Source: Phoronis australis
Taxonomy: Eukaryota > Phoronida > Phoronidae
NCBI GenBank assembly: GCA_002633005.1
Contig: NMRA01000114.1
Location: 120,724-184,723 of the forward strand
Length of the DNA stretch: 64,000 bases
Reading direction: 5' to 3'
The position numbers were made by a program, and so were the translations under genes. Positions 44,596 through 55,139 of the stretch are shown here, one piece after another. Within the stretch, counting starts at the first letter, position 1. Each line of letters begins with the position of its first letter. Below the pieces are notes generated by a model that ran no database searches, was not told the origin of the DNA, and was given only the letters and a program-made list of their open reading frames with translations.

Positions 44596-44720
44596 TTACG
44601 TACAGCGACATGTACACCATAATCCCAGGCTGCAGTATCCGCCCTTTTTAGCGCCTTTTCCTTTGCAATCGTAGTAACAGATCCGTTCATAACAATGTGT
44701 GTACTCTCTTTCCTGTATAT
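44596..44720 (-). CDS. Defensin-like (CS-alpha-beta) peptide, cysteine-rich last exon
   Basis: A TATTTCAG acceptor (AG at 44721-44722, minus strand) opens this 125-bp exon, which completes a phase-1 codon from the exon at 46141-46222 and runs to TAA at 44596-44598. In the 68-residue precursor the cysteines fall at 37, 42, 46, 57, 63, 65 and 67. C42-x3-C46, G55-x-C57 and C63-x-C65 are the three motifs that define the cysteine-stabilised alpha-beta fold of invertebrate, plant and fungal defensins. The region is basic (K47, K49, K52, K53, R40, R66). Mollusc defensins have eight cysteines and a similar CTC-x-C ending. Here the last Cys (67) has no obvious partner. Known relatives act extracellularly against microbes. 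Some CS-alpha-beta peptides instead act on ion channels, so the target is inferred. Confidence 0.8.
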
Positions 44721-44824
44721 CTGAAATAGAGGACATTATTCACTTGCAACACAGTCGTACTTCATTCTTACATTTCTAACGGTGAGTACGCATTTTCACC
44801 GATCATTATCAATTACATGTAGCA

Positions 44825-45000
44825 GGGGTGGATGCAGGATTTTGAGTTTGGGGGGCAGGCCAGATTATTATAGAGGATTTTTCCGCGGGAAAAACGCACC
44901 TTTCCAAACTGCCTTTTGGAATCTGGGGAATTTTTAGGGGGTGCATTGCCTTCCTGCCCCCCCCCCCCCCCCCNCCCCCCCCCCCTTCATTCCGCCACTG
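44825..45000 (-). repeat. MITE of the GGCGGAT family in the defensin-like intron
   Basis: Reverse-oriented relative of 17001-17162. It starts CAGGGGTGGATGCAGGATTTT, continues with AACTGCC and GGAATCTGGG-type words, and ends CATTCCGCCACTG after a long C run containing an N near 44974. The homopolymer length is unreliable. Confidence 0.8.
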
Positions 45001-46140
45001 ATTACAGCATCCGTGCAGCTCGTGAAGCATACAAGTTGACTAGCACAGTGTTGAAGCTTTCACTGAATAAACGTGTCCATGTTACTCGGGAAGGTCACGG
45101 AATCTGCGATGGATTTTTTCGTTTTAGATTCTTGGTGTACGTAGACAACAGGTTTTATGGCTTAAGAAAAACCATCATTAATTCAATCTTAATTTGAAGA
45201 AGGTTTTGAACCTGGCAATTTTAACCAGGTGAACATCCGGTCAACATAGCTTACCATAGGTAATTAGACAATTTGTTATCAACTCGTAATTTCATGAATA
45301 TTTATTTACCTTTATAACGTAGGTGCATATCATTAATCGAGATTTAATAACCAACAGATATCATCACGTATGTTATATAACATATTTTCACATATACCCA
45401 AACGACTTTCTGAGGTGCAGATTCGCCTAATCTGTCAGTGATAGTGAAGCGACGATAATTTGTTTCAATTCTTTTTTAAAGTTTCTTCGAATTAATGAAA
45501 TAACCACAATCAATAACTTGTTTTAATTATTGACTGTTTATTCATTTTAAATTTTCAAACAGTGGCACTGTGTAACATTAGGCATTCTTTTTCCGTGTTG
45601 TCATGGTAACCTTGGATGTAAGATCAATCATTGTGTAAACAATATCTAGTACTTTTTTATGTTTTTATCATAATTTTTCATCACTTTTCAATTTCTATTA
45701 AAGTGTAGATTAAATGAGCGTCACGTGATATACCTTTTGAGTTTTTATTTCATTTTTCGTTATTCAGTATTTCAGTATAAAAAACTCTGAACACGTTTTG
45801 AGAAGTTGATGGCTTCGATATTTTAGTTTGTAGGGGTAAAAGATTTCCATCTCGGTCAGAAATATTCTGAAACCGATTTGATTTGAGAGAAAGTCCCAAT
45901 TCAGTTTTTGTTTTGGCCATCTATACCGTAGGACGGAATGCAGTTTTAAATTTGAACTGTTACCATTGTTTCACGTCATAAACTTGAAGAGACTCTTGTT
46001 CTTAAGACGCAAGGAACTAGCGAAAACGCGAAACTTCCCGAGATATCCCGAGGCATTACAAATAATGCCTGTGATCACTTTAACTTTACTTGCGAAATTC
46101 TTGCAGAACCCGCCCCAGAGCACTGAGTTATTGTTCTCAC

Positions 46141-46222
46141 CGACGTCTTTGCCATCTATCGGCAGCGCCTGAAGGCAGCCCACAGCCAGCATCAATATAA
46201 TGAATACCGCGATACACTTCAT
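46141..46222 (-). CDS. Defensin-like peptide, signal-peptide exon
   Basis: The exon encodes MKCIAVFIILMLAVGCLQA, a textbook signal peptide with likely cleavage after Ala19. A short LPIDGKDV segment follows, and the exon ends at CG|GTGAGA in phase 1, the usual phase for an intron after a secretory leader. The 1,420-bp intron (44721-46140) leads to the cysteine-rich exon at 44596-44720 on the same strand. Just upstream of the ATG, ACTGAATTACAG could be the acceptor of an untranslated 5' exon, leaving 13 untranslated bases. The frame stays open past the donor to 45971 (83 codons). An unspliced product is therefore conceivable, but it would lack the cysteine framework. Confidence 0.8.
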
Positions 46223-46951
46223 GACTTCTGGTTTTCTGTAATTCAGTCAGTTTCAGATCAAGTTCCGAGAAACAAGTATGTAAAAGAAGAAACAAGTATG
46301 TGACATTAAAACAAAATGCAAATAAACGTTTGCAAATCTTTTGAAAATTACTCTTCCGTTTTATCACGTAGAAATTGAAACATATGCGGATACACAGTTT
46401 TCTGCATACCCTGTACCTAAGATTCAGTTGAAAAGTCAAGTATCTGCACGAGTCTCTGTGAACGGCCTACTTCCATCTTGTGAATTGCAGATTTGAAAAA
46501 CGCCTTGTAACTTAACAACAAGCAGTTAGTAGAAAATACATAATTTATGCTAGTGTAAAATAACCTTTTAGAAAGTTGGTATTTCGGAACCTTTTAAAGG
46601 AGGTGAAGAAATTTAGACAGTTTGCCTCGTCTGGTGGCAGCAACTAGAAAATCAAAATTCCCATTATTTAACATTTGATTCCCAATATGCAGCGTATCTG
46701 GGACCAAATACTCACCTTTTCAAAGCCTACCCTTTTCAAACACAATCCTGGGAAAGTGAGCCTTCTCTAAAAGTGTGCTGCAACAATTGAATCTTAGCCT
46801 TAAGCCTACTTTTTATTTCTCAAAATCGACGAAACTGACTGCAGTTTCCGAGACAGAGTGCCATCTATTCGCTCAAAGACGATACTGCTTTTCCCAGCAC
46901 TTCTTCGGATTTTGCAGCACTACACGGAGCTTACGGTTTGACGAAGCTGAA

Positions 46952-47293
46952 TTAATTTACGCTCACACACTCCCTATTAATGCTTACATTCCCGCAGGTC
47001 TTGGTATGACAATCGCAGTAGGGTGCATGTGAGAAACTGCTGTCTAGGGATGTAATCGGTGTCTAAGGAGGTACAAGTAGAATCAAATCATCTGTGGCGG
47101 AAGCAAAACTGCGGTCGACGGAGGGAGGTTGCACTCACATCTACTTCGCCCTCATCCACTTGACACATGTAAAAGCAAATTTCCTTACGCCTGTACGTGA
47201 CTTATTCTGGCTACCATACTTACCCTGTTGTCTTCGCTCCTTACTGCAAGGTTATGGATTACTAATAATGTATCCCGTTGTATATTCTGCCAA
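46952..47293 (-). CDS. Possible exon pair of an unrecognised small protein
   Basis: On the minus strand, exon-like segment 47224-47293 has a good acceptor (TTCTACTTCATTACAG) and a strong donor (CAACAGG|GTAAGTATGG). It is open as WQNIQRDTLLVIHNLAVRS. A second segment, 46952-47062, follows TTCTACTTGTACCTCCTTAG and keeps phase 0. It contains YCDCHTKTCGNVSINREC and ends at TAA. A start exon would have to lie upstream, at higher coordinates, and I have not found one. It is on the same strand as the defensin-like gene and 730 bp upstream of it. Such arrangements also occur by chance. Confidence 0.15.
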
Positions 47294-47299
47294 CTGTAA

Positions 47300-48165
47300 T
47301 GAAGTAGAATACAGTAATAGAATTACTAATGTGATGGCGTTAATAATGGTGTAATTTTGGTTGCATATATTGTCATTACCGGCTACACTTGACGATGTTG
47401 AGATAATTCCGGCTCATAAAGGTCCAAAAATTCAGCAGAACACATTCTGAATTTTAAATTTAGATATCAATATTTAAAACTGAAATTTAAACCAGTTTAT
47501 TACAGTAGTTACGCATCTTTCACATATATAACCAGATACCAACACACAAGACGAACATTTGGTTAGCTTCATCACCGAGTCCATACTTTAAACAATTAAG
47601 ACGGTAAGTTGATGAAAGCAAAAACGGCATAGACCCTATTCACGCCGACAGGAGGCGCGTTCCAAAACGAGGCTCGTTACGATAGCTCTGATAGCTTATC
47701 CGCGTAGTTGTACTCCGCGTTGCTCGAACAGCTAGAAAAAATACGAACACTCTGTTTTACAATCCCTAACGACGCAGGGATTCGGAAGCGTTGAGTCCTT
47801 GCCATACACCGTGACGAAGGAAAATGTGTCCGTGTAAATTTCATAACTGTTTTCGAATCATAATTTGTCGCATTTCGGAATGGATGCCGCCATATATATA
47901 CGAGGACCGGAGAATCTTCGGCCAGCCAGGCTGTGTTTTCATGACTATGGGTTGAAGCGCGATGCATTTTTCTTTACAAAAAAGGACAGGGCCCTCAATC
48001 CCTCAATTTTGGGGCCAAATATCGGCCCTATTCTCCTCTCAAAAATATTGAAAAATCACGCGAAATTCCCGGCCACGCGGGCCTAAAAATCCCCTATGTG
48101 AAAATTTCTCTCCAACGGTTCAAATCACCTGTGACCACAGAGGTGACAATCTGAAAAAGTACAAA
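47300..48165. other. Spacer with no recognisable gene
   Basis: Nothing with domain, splice or transposon-end support was seen, apart from the tentative exons described just below 47300. Confidence 0.4.
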
Positions 48166-48170
48166 ATCAT

Positions 48171-48665
48171 AGGCGGATTTAGGGGGTTGGACAGGGACCC
48201 ATCCCTCCCTCTTGACTGCCGCAAGGAAAGTAAACCAGCAAAGCATGAAGCGAAAGGAAACTTGTACTCAGTGAGTTCGAGCTAGGACCGGCAGTGGACG
48301 AGGGGGGAAAACAGGTTCCGTTTTATTTTTTTTTTTAGTCCAACGACAGATTTCCTGGGCATAAGGTATACATCCTCGGCGCCCGCAACTTCCGAGCCGC
48401 CTGCGTGCATACAATCGCGCTTTGCCCGCTTCTCCGAGGATGTTGGGCTCCCCCTCACAGTGGTATCCTAGATCAGCCATTGAAAATGCTACTTGAGACA
48501 GAGCTATGGGAACTTGCAAAAGGGCGGGGTGCTATTGATGGTGATCGGGAGGTCAGTAGAGTTTCACTGACCCGTCACTCGGCAAAACGTTCCTCTCTCA
48601 GAAGGCTGCACACTTATGAGGCACCTTTCCCCTCGGATGTGAACGAGGCCTCTGAAGAAACATGA
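48171..48665 (+). repeat. Relative of the 6472-7479 element (left end) with tRNA-like core
   Basis: It begins ATAGGCGGATTTAGGGGGTT, the same terminal sequence as the inverted right end at 7470, and holds a B-box-like GTGAGTTCGAGCTAGG at about 48270. No right inverted end was found. Open frames on both strands across it do not match any known protein. Confidence 0.5.
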
Positions 48666-48684
48666 TAACTATACTTGTTCCAGA

Positions 48685-48800
48685 AGGGATCCAGGACTTT
48701 GAGTTGGGGGGCACGGCAGAGTATTAGCCAGGATTTTGCCCGTCATAAATTCGCGCTCCTGAACTGCCAAATGGAATCTGGGAGAATTTTAGGGGGGGGG
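48685..48800 (-). repeat. MITE fragment of the GGCGGAT family
   Basis: Reverse-oriented: CCAGGACTTTGAGTTGGGGG, AGTATTAGCCAGGATTTTGCC, AACTGCCAAATGGAATCTGGG and TTTTAGGGGGGGG follow the reverse complement of 17001-17162. The outermost bases at both ends are lost. Confidence 0.75.
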
Positions 48801-49465
48801 CTGGGGCATAGCAAATCAAAATATATATTTAATAACATCAAGTATTATTTCAGATCAATGACAAAACAACTGACAGTCCCGGTAGTGCCTACCTCACCAG
48901 GACCTAGACTATGCTTGAAGCTAATAGGCCTACTCTTCATCAACAAATTAAAGCAGATGAGACTAATTGCACATGACAGTAAAATGCTATGAGCCACCAC
49001 TGTCGAATATATCTTCAACTCCTCAACAATACGACCAGATGACCTGGTTCGTGTAGAAAGCGTTTTTATCAAGAATTTATTGGAAGAAACGTAACCCTGC
49101 ATTCAGCATGATACCTAATCCGTAACACTACGATCGCCGGAATTTGGTCATGTTTACTTTTCATGTTTCGAGCCTAGTTTTCCGGAAAAAACTATATCCT
49201 TTCGTCAGACAACTCTTTGGTGCATTGACTTGTTCTTGAACTGTATTATCTACGTCTCTGTGGTTAATTATTGACACATTTTTTTAACATTTGATATTCA
49301 TGTTGGACTCCAAAGACCGGTCATTTAACTCACACAATGTAAATTTCCGCTTTGTTTATCGCAGTGAGCCTCGCTTTGGATTTTAATGTCCGCCGCGTGA
49401 ATAGAGTCTATATGCAGCAGTACCATTAATCAATCTTGATATTTGCGTTGGGTGAAGAAAAGACG
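48801..49465. other. Spacer with no recognisable gene
   Basis: I see no exon, RNA gene or element ends. Confidence 0.4.
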
Positions 49466-49477
49466 TGTGTACATGTG

Positions 49478-49479
49478 TG

Positions 49480-49524
<45 letters not shown>
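49478..49524. repeat. (TA)n microsatellite
   Basis: An uninterrupted run of TA units, broken once by TATGTA. Open frames across it give Tyr-Ile runs and are artefacts. Confidence 0.95.
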
Positions 49525-49690
49525 CCCATACGCGTTGAATCTGTCGAGAGAAATACGGCCATGTAATAAAGTTTTCCGTAATCATCTCCCGCATTACTTC
49601 AACAGTGAACTCAGACATGGAAAGTTCAAAAGGTAGGTCATATGTTGACTCGACGTCTTCAGCCGGTTCAATACTCAAACTTTCCGAATA
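49525..49690 (+). repeat. Dispersed repeat R2, copy 1
   Basis: GGCCATGTAATAA, GTTTTCCGTA, GACATGGAAAGTTCAAAA and GACTCGACGTC recur in the same order at 54955-55060. A related short piece lies at 51060-51130. Confidence 0.7.
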
Positions 49691-49699
49691 TAGTTTAAA

Positions 49700-50755
49700 G
49701 TAATACAGTTGCGGCAGCGTAACTAACAGTCGCCATGCAACCAGGCCCTCAACGTAAAATCTGGAACAAAACTGTTAATTATAAAACACTTATGTCTCAG
49801 TTTTCAATTACTGAATACTATGTCGTCTGAAACTAAAACATCAAATGTTGTTTTTTAACTAGTTGCAGGTTACACGTTCACTGAACAGTTGCCGTTGTTT
49901 AAATCTTTGTTAACTCTTTTCAAGTAATAAATCGTTATTTTTAAAACTGTTTATTTTACAAGAGAAAACTTGCAACCTAACGCGCAAGTACATACATATG
50001 GGATGTGATCCGCCATGTGAACAGTCTGGGTGAAGTACATGTAGCTGGCTAGATAGGAAGGCTCTAGCTTCGAAAAATTTTTCACTGCGAAGTTGACAAC
50101 AATTTCAGAATGATGATGGATGATGGATTACACTATAAACCGATCACAGTCTTCCGTTTTCATGCGCCCATGATTTAATATCGGCGCTATGTTCAAACCA
50201 TTGTTTATATTGTTCCTAAAATAAACTTGGGTTCTATTGCTGTACCAACATATTAAGAAATTATACAGAAATAAACAACAATTATCTGTGGTAAAGCGCA
50301 ATATACAGCGTGACGAAGTGATGATCAAGAGCAATAACGGATGAGCGCAAATGCGTGCTGCTTGTTGAGCAATCCGCGGCATGAAAACATTTGAGGTCGT
50401 AAAATATCCAGTGTTGTATTCTGGTTTTTATGCAATTTTGCTGTAAATTTCAAATTTCGTGCTTGTTTTTATGCATAATGCACTGCATAAAAAGTCTGAT
50501 ATCTAAATTTAGAAATTATTTTTCCGCTATATCACTTAACTTTTGATTTTACCACGCCGTCATTAATTCAACATAAGGTATTCGGCTTGTGTAATGCCAC
50601 GCACTTCGTATTTGTAGGTTGATTCGATTTTACCTCCATTTAATAGTTGAACAAAATTTGATAAACCGATGTCAAGACCGGAGTTGCCACTGGTAAACGA
50701 ACAGCGAACAGTTAAATGTTTGTTTGTCCAAAGTTCACCCGCTAAGTCATAAAAT
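49700..50755. other. Spacer with no recognisable gene
   Basis: AT-rich sequence without splice-supported exons or element ends. Confidence 0.4.
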
Positions 50756-50762
50756 GCTAATT

Positions 50763-50960
50763 GCCGACCAAGGACACGCTTAATCCGAATTGGTCGTCTA
50801 CGCTAGGCGACCAATTAGCCGACCCAAGTGCCGACCACAGAGGCGACTAAGCAGACGGCTCCTAGCCGACCGTTGTTGCTCGGCTGGTGGTCGGCTAGAC
50901 GACCGGTCGACGGCCGGTCGTCGACCAATTTCCGACCGGTCGGCCAAAAATTCGTGATGT
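50763..50960. repeat. Cluster of CGACC/GGTCG palindromes
   Basis: Within 200 bp the words CGACC and GGTCG occur roughly a dozen and a half times on both orientations. They include AGACGACCGGTCGACGGCC and TTTCCGACCGGTCGGCC. The region is CpG-rich against an AT-rich background and can fold into many alternative hairpins. I do not recognise it as a known element. Confidence 0.7.
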
Positions 50961-51059
50961 GTGCTGTATTTGAAAAATCTGCCGAAAAATGTAAGACACT
51001 AAGGAATTCGAAGCGCATGGGATAAATACAAAACATACCTCGATTGGCGTACAAGAAGT

Positions 51060-51130
51060 AATATCCCACTCGACCTTATTCCGCGTATTGACCTCGACCT
51101 TCGCTCTCGGTCGATACGCGGAATAATGTC
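51060..51130. repeat. Imperfect palindrome related to repeat R2
   Basis: TATTCCGCGTAT and ATACGCGGAATA are perfect inverted arms, with TCGACC and GGTCG pairing further in. The end GAATAATGTCTCGTGGGA matches 55083-55100 of repeat R2. Confidence 0.7.
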
Positions 51131-51786
51131 TCGTGGGACGTCACATAACTTCATGTACATGTACGCCACTCTCGGTACCTTTTGTGTATACATACTTTGC
51201 TGTGCAACGCAATCTACATATCACCTAAATAAGCATAGAGTACTTCGAACTCCAGTCAGCTGCTCATTCAAACTGGCTTTTTCAAACATTAGAAGCGACT
51301 CTAACGTTCGTAACCTGTGTACATCATTTTTAATGTATCTAATGACTGTATTGTCGACAATCTCCTGACGAGTCATCTTGCGACCATGGACGAAATGGGC
51401 TTTTATGGAGCCGTTTTGTAAATGCATTGAAAGTCGTCGTGACAAGGAACATACAGTGTGCCCAATGTAATTTCGTTTCTAATGAGGAGGGAAACATTCG
51501 ACCGCGGGACAAGTAAACTCATAAACAGCATTACATCAAGCAACAGTGCGGACCTACTCACTACTAATATTGTTTCTCATTACTAAATTAGAGGTCTTCA
51601 TATTCTTGTAATTCTACTGGCAAACTAGATGTAATTATATTATTACATAATGGTCTTATTTATTATTACTCTACTTTTATTTATGTAGTGAGTGTTATTT
51701 ATTAATTCATACTTACTTTATTAAATCTCTTTCAGCCCCAAAAGCAATAATATAAATAATACTTTTTAACTAAACATCATTCAAGA

Positions 51787-52143
51787 ATGATTGGACTGTC
51801 TCCGGTCAGTCCAAGAGTTATTACCTCTGCTGCTTGGTTTAAGATCTTTTATAGGCCTAACTATCAGCAATTCCCGTACCAGGATGAATTTCAAAACTAT
51901 CTTGACTTGTTTGCGTCACACGTGATGTGCGACGTCTATATTGAAAGTGCGCCATATTTTTACGTTGATTTCCTTTGTTGGATTTCGGAAGAGAAATATA
52001 GATCATTACATGGCGAAGTCGTCATCCCCCGTTATCTAGAGCCCGATTGGATTTTGGAGAATTATCGCCCGAGGAGCGTTAGCCCCGAGGGTGATAATTC
52101 TCCAAAATCCACGAGGGCCCTAGATAAGGGGGATAACGACTGA
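51787..52143 (+). CDS. 118-codon ORF ending in a hairpin MITE, unknown
   Basis: This is the longest open frame outside the recognised genes and transposons. The first 75 residues, aromatic-rich with FYRPNYQQFPYQDEF and CDVYIESAPYFYVDFLCW, match no family I know and have no signal peptide or membrane segment. From about residue 77 the frame is simply the translation of the inverted repeat at 52018-52140 (PDWILENYRPR, then SPKSTRALDKGDND). The C-terminus is therefore transposon-derived. No splice signals or promoter are evident. It may be chance, or a single-exon host fragment that has picked up a new tail. Confidence 0.2.
   Translation: MIGLSPVSPRVITSAAWFKIFYRPNYQQFPYQDEFQNYLDLFASHVMCDVYIESAPYFYVDFLCWISEEKYRSLHGEVVIPRYLEPDWILENYRPRSVSPEGDNSPKSTRALDKGDND
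52018..52140. mobile_element. 123-bp hairpin MITE
   Basis: Arms of about 57 bases (from GTCGTCATCCCCC at 52018 and ending GGGGGATAACGAC at 52140) pair almost completely around a loop near AGCGTTAG. ATTTTGGAGAATTATC and GATAATTCTCCAAAAT are perfectly matched arms. Such long foldback elements are common in invertebrate genomes. Confidence 0.85.
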
Positions 52144-52734
52144 GAACATGTAATAAACTATTCATACCACCATAGATTATAGACAATGATACCACATACT
52201 AAACGAGAAACATTGCATTGAATGGATATACCTTTCTCGACTCGCCTCGGCTTTGTAACTACTTTCTATGTCAGAGGCCCGGAGTCGGAGGTCGTGACCT
52301 TTTAAGAAAAGCCGAGCTATTTTTGTCAAAAAATGCTTGTACTCGAAACCTATTGGAAATTTAAACAAAATAGAAATGAAGTGAATCTGTAAATTAAGGT
52401 TTAGCAACAATTATAGCTTACTACACATTTTATCACGCCAAGCTTCGACCGGGAAAATATCGTCTGCTAAAGTAGGTTACCACTAGTAACTGACTATAAT
52501 ACTCAAGTCAAAATGATCCCGCGACACGATACCTGCATTCAAATTGGAGATCGGTGATTTACAAGTGAGAGAACACGAGAGAAAAATTTCACGGAATTAA
52601 AATATCGTTTTTATGGAAATTATGCGTCATATTTTTCATAGCGTATAAATGTCGATGCAATGTCCTTTGCTGAACATGCGATTGTTGCGCGTGCTCATTT
52701 AAGTATTCTATTTTCACGTTCGATGACGTCAGCC

Positions 52735-52800
52735 GCTGAGTGGTGTAGTGGTAAAGTCGGCGACTCGAAACTCTTGAGGCCCGGGTTCGAAAACGGCCTC
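52735..52800 (+). repeat. tRNA-derived SINE head
   Basis: TGGTGTAGTGGTAAAGTCGG resembles a Pol III A box and CCCGGGTTCGAAAACGG a B box with a paired T-arm (GGCCCGGGTTCGAAAACGGCC). The anticodon arm is weak. The first part matches the minus-strand head at 6722-6793, supporting a SINE family rather than a single tRNA gene. Confidence 0.65.
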
Positions 52801-53432
52801 GGTTTCCCAAAATGTTATCTCAATAGTGAGATAATTTCTTCAATAACGTTTCCATTCAAGTCATTGTGAAAAACTAGCTTGATAAAGAAAACCTAGATTA
52901 TATCCACCATTATTCGAACACGTACTGTTCAGAAACCCGTGGTGGAACCCCAAGGCAGTGTTCTCTATGTATAACTCTTCACGAGGGCTTTAGGCCACGC
53001 TCATTTGACACAACTCGTAATTTTCCGTACCACGTTATTAAAACATGTAAGTTAAGCTTTAGAAACGAATTCCCTGCAAATGGAAATTTTGTCTTTTCTT
53101 CACTAGCCTAAAATCATGCAGCCGTATATAGTGAGCAGTAATGTTCTTACCTGCTCAGTCAGTAACCACTGTTGCGTAAGCTGTATGAAACAATCCTTAG
53201 ACGATGCTTTTATTTAAAGAATATAACCCCTCCTCCACTTTTTGATTGACTGATACTTGGAGCATCAATCCTAATCTAGGAAGCACATTGTTTAACCAAT
53301 CACACATCTCATTCATCATGAACGATTCAACATTTTCTCGACGTTATGCTTTTCATCGCTTCGTAAAGTTTTCTAGAAGTTTGAACATGTCACCCAAGCG
53401 AGTACCTTTCTATTGCCAAACGCACATAAATT

Positions 53433-53573
53433 GGGCGGCGCAGCACTGAAAAAAATGGGGACTAAATCCTCCCAGCCACCTTGTGGCGCACCGCCTAAAG
53501 ACCTTGGGCCACGTAGCACTGAAAAAGTGGAGGGGCTATAGCCTCCCCGCCCACCCCCCTATGGTTCGCCGCA
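53433..53573 (-). repeat. MITE of the GGGCGGCGCAC family, copy 2
   Basis: GGGCGGCGCAGCACTGAAAA at one end and CCCCTATGGTTCGCCGC at the other are inverted relatives, with GGGGCTATAGCCTCC inside. It corresponds to 16107-16249 in reverse orientation and carries an internal extra piece with a second GCGCACCGCC. Confidence 0.7.
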
Positions 53574-53579
53574 CATTCT

Positions 53580-54575
53580 TAATTTTGCAGTCCTACAGTC
53601 TAAGCAGCGCTTGATAAGTTGGTCATGTTCTTAGAGTGGCTTATTGGGTTGGTCGTGTGGGAAATTGGGAACACCGAAATAATATGAATTCTGACATAAA
53701 ACTTGAAAAATATGTCTTTTATCTGACCTTGTAAATATTGGGAAGAGTATAAAGCTTTGGTTTATTTATAGTCAAGATTGGTTGAGTTTCATCAGCTTTA
53801 GAAACACTCGATTTCAACCATAATTCAACTGAGATTTTTTTTCCAATCAGCGAGCTGCTAGGACAAGTGTGTGGTTCGAATTGTGTAAACTGGACAATCT
53901 CACAAGAATCTTTAATACAATCAACAGGACATGCGATGGAGACGATTGCAAATATGGCAGTGACTATCCACAGATCATCGAACTTTGGAGCGATAGCCCA
54001 TTTTATTTTGTTTCAGTTTATTTTCAAAGTATGGTTAACCCTCCAAGGTTTTAGCACACTCTGGTATTACTATATGGAGTAATGGTTACGGTAGCGTCGC
54101 ACTTTGATAGACGAACATTTTATTGAACGAGCTGGCGTTTGGCGGCCGTTCAACTATCCGCGCGTATTCCTTCCGGAATGGTGTGCAATTGATTAATCGG
54201 AAATAAGGATTTTAAAAATCGTTTGATACTATGAGGCAGCATGACAAAAATGATATGTCGTTTACCGGGCACGTTGTGTGTTGTAGCTAGTCACATTCTA
54301 TCGCAAGTTATGTAAGGACTCGGCTTGCCAACGTTAGTTCCTCGCAAGAGGATCGGGTGAGTTTTTAATTTGTATTACTCTGTTATCGAAATCTCTTGGA
54401 AATTTTAGTTTATCGAAGATTCCGCCAATTTTAAAAAGTTGCAAATATATACAATCAGATAAAATATTACTTCAAGTCATTTCCCGACTGAATAGATGTA
54501 TTTCCGTCTGAGTTTGTAATTATGTGAGCTCACTCACTTATAAGCACGCCTGATTTGAAAGTTCGGTAAGAGGTA
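53580..54575. other. Spacer with no recognisable gene
   Basis: Two overlapping frames near 53867-54082 (+) match nothing I know. No element ends were seen. Confidence 0.4.
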
Positions 54576-54579
54576 ACCT

Positions 54580-55130
54580 GAGAACGTTCTCTTTCTTATC
54601 ACGGGCCGCTCTGGTTACAATGTAGCGTGTAAGTACGCTCTCAATCAAGAACAAGACTTCGCTCGTGTTTTGTGACCGAAATCATTCGCCCCTAATTACT
54701 CTCGTGATCACGACCGAGACTTTGTTCGTGGTCACGACCGAGACTTCGCTCGTGTTTTACCACCGTAGTCGTTCGTTAATAGTTAAGCTCGTGATTACGA
54801 CCAAGACTCCGTGTGTTACGACCGAAATTTCTATATCCAATAAAGTAGTTTGTAGGTTACATGGGCTCTAAAAAAGTTTTACGCTCGCATTTTTCACTTG
54901 TAATTCGAGCAAGTAGTCATTTTATCCCATAGGCTTTGAACCAGTCGAGTGCATACTGCCATGTAATAATGTTTTCCGTATTCACCTTCCATGCTACTTC
55001 TACAGTAACTTCTGATATGGAAAGTTCAAAAATGTAGGCCAATGTCAACTCGACGTCGACCTTCGGTCTCAGACGAAACGCTGAATAATGTCTCTTGGGA
55101 TTTTTCTTCTTATCCCATATATATAAAAAT
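54580..55130 (+). repeat. Dispersed repeat R2, copy 2, with a short tandem run
   Basis: The words GACTTCGCTCGTGTTTT and TCACGACCGAGACTT recur several times between 54655 and 54800 as a degenerate tandem. The part from 54955 matches 49550-49650. The TATCCAATAAAGTAGTTTGTAGG stretch relates to 6265-6300 and 56985-57010. Confidence 0.65.
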
Positions 55131-55139
55131 ATGGCCATT

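Noticed and set aside
45971-46222. Unspliced 83-residue secreted peptide
   Set aside because: A good phase-1 donor follows the signal peptide and a phase-compatible cysteine-rich exon exists downstream, which explains the locus better. The read-through tail has no motif.
49430-49678. Tyr/Ile-rich open frames over the TA repeat
   Set aside because: They are translations of a (TA)n microsatellite.
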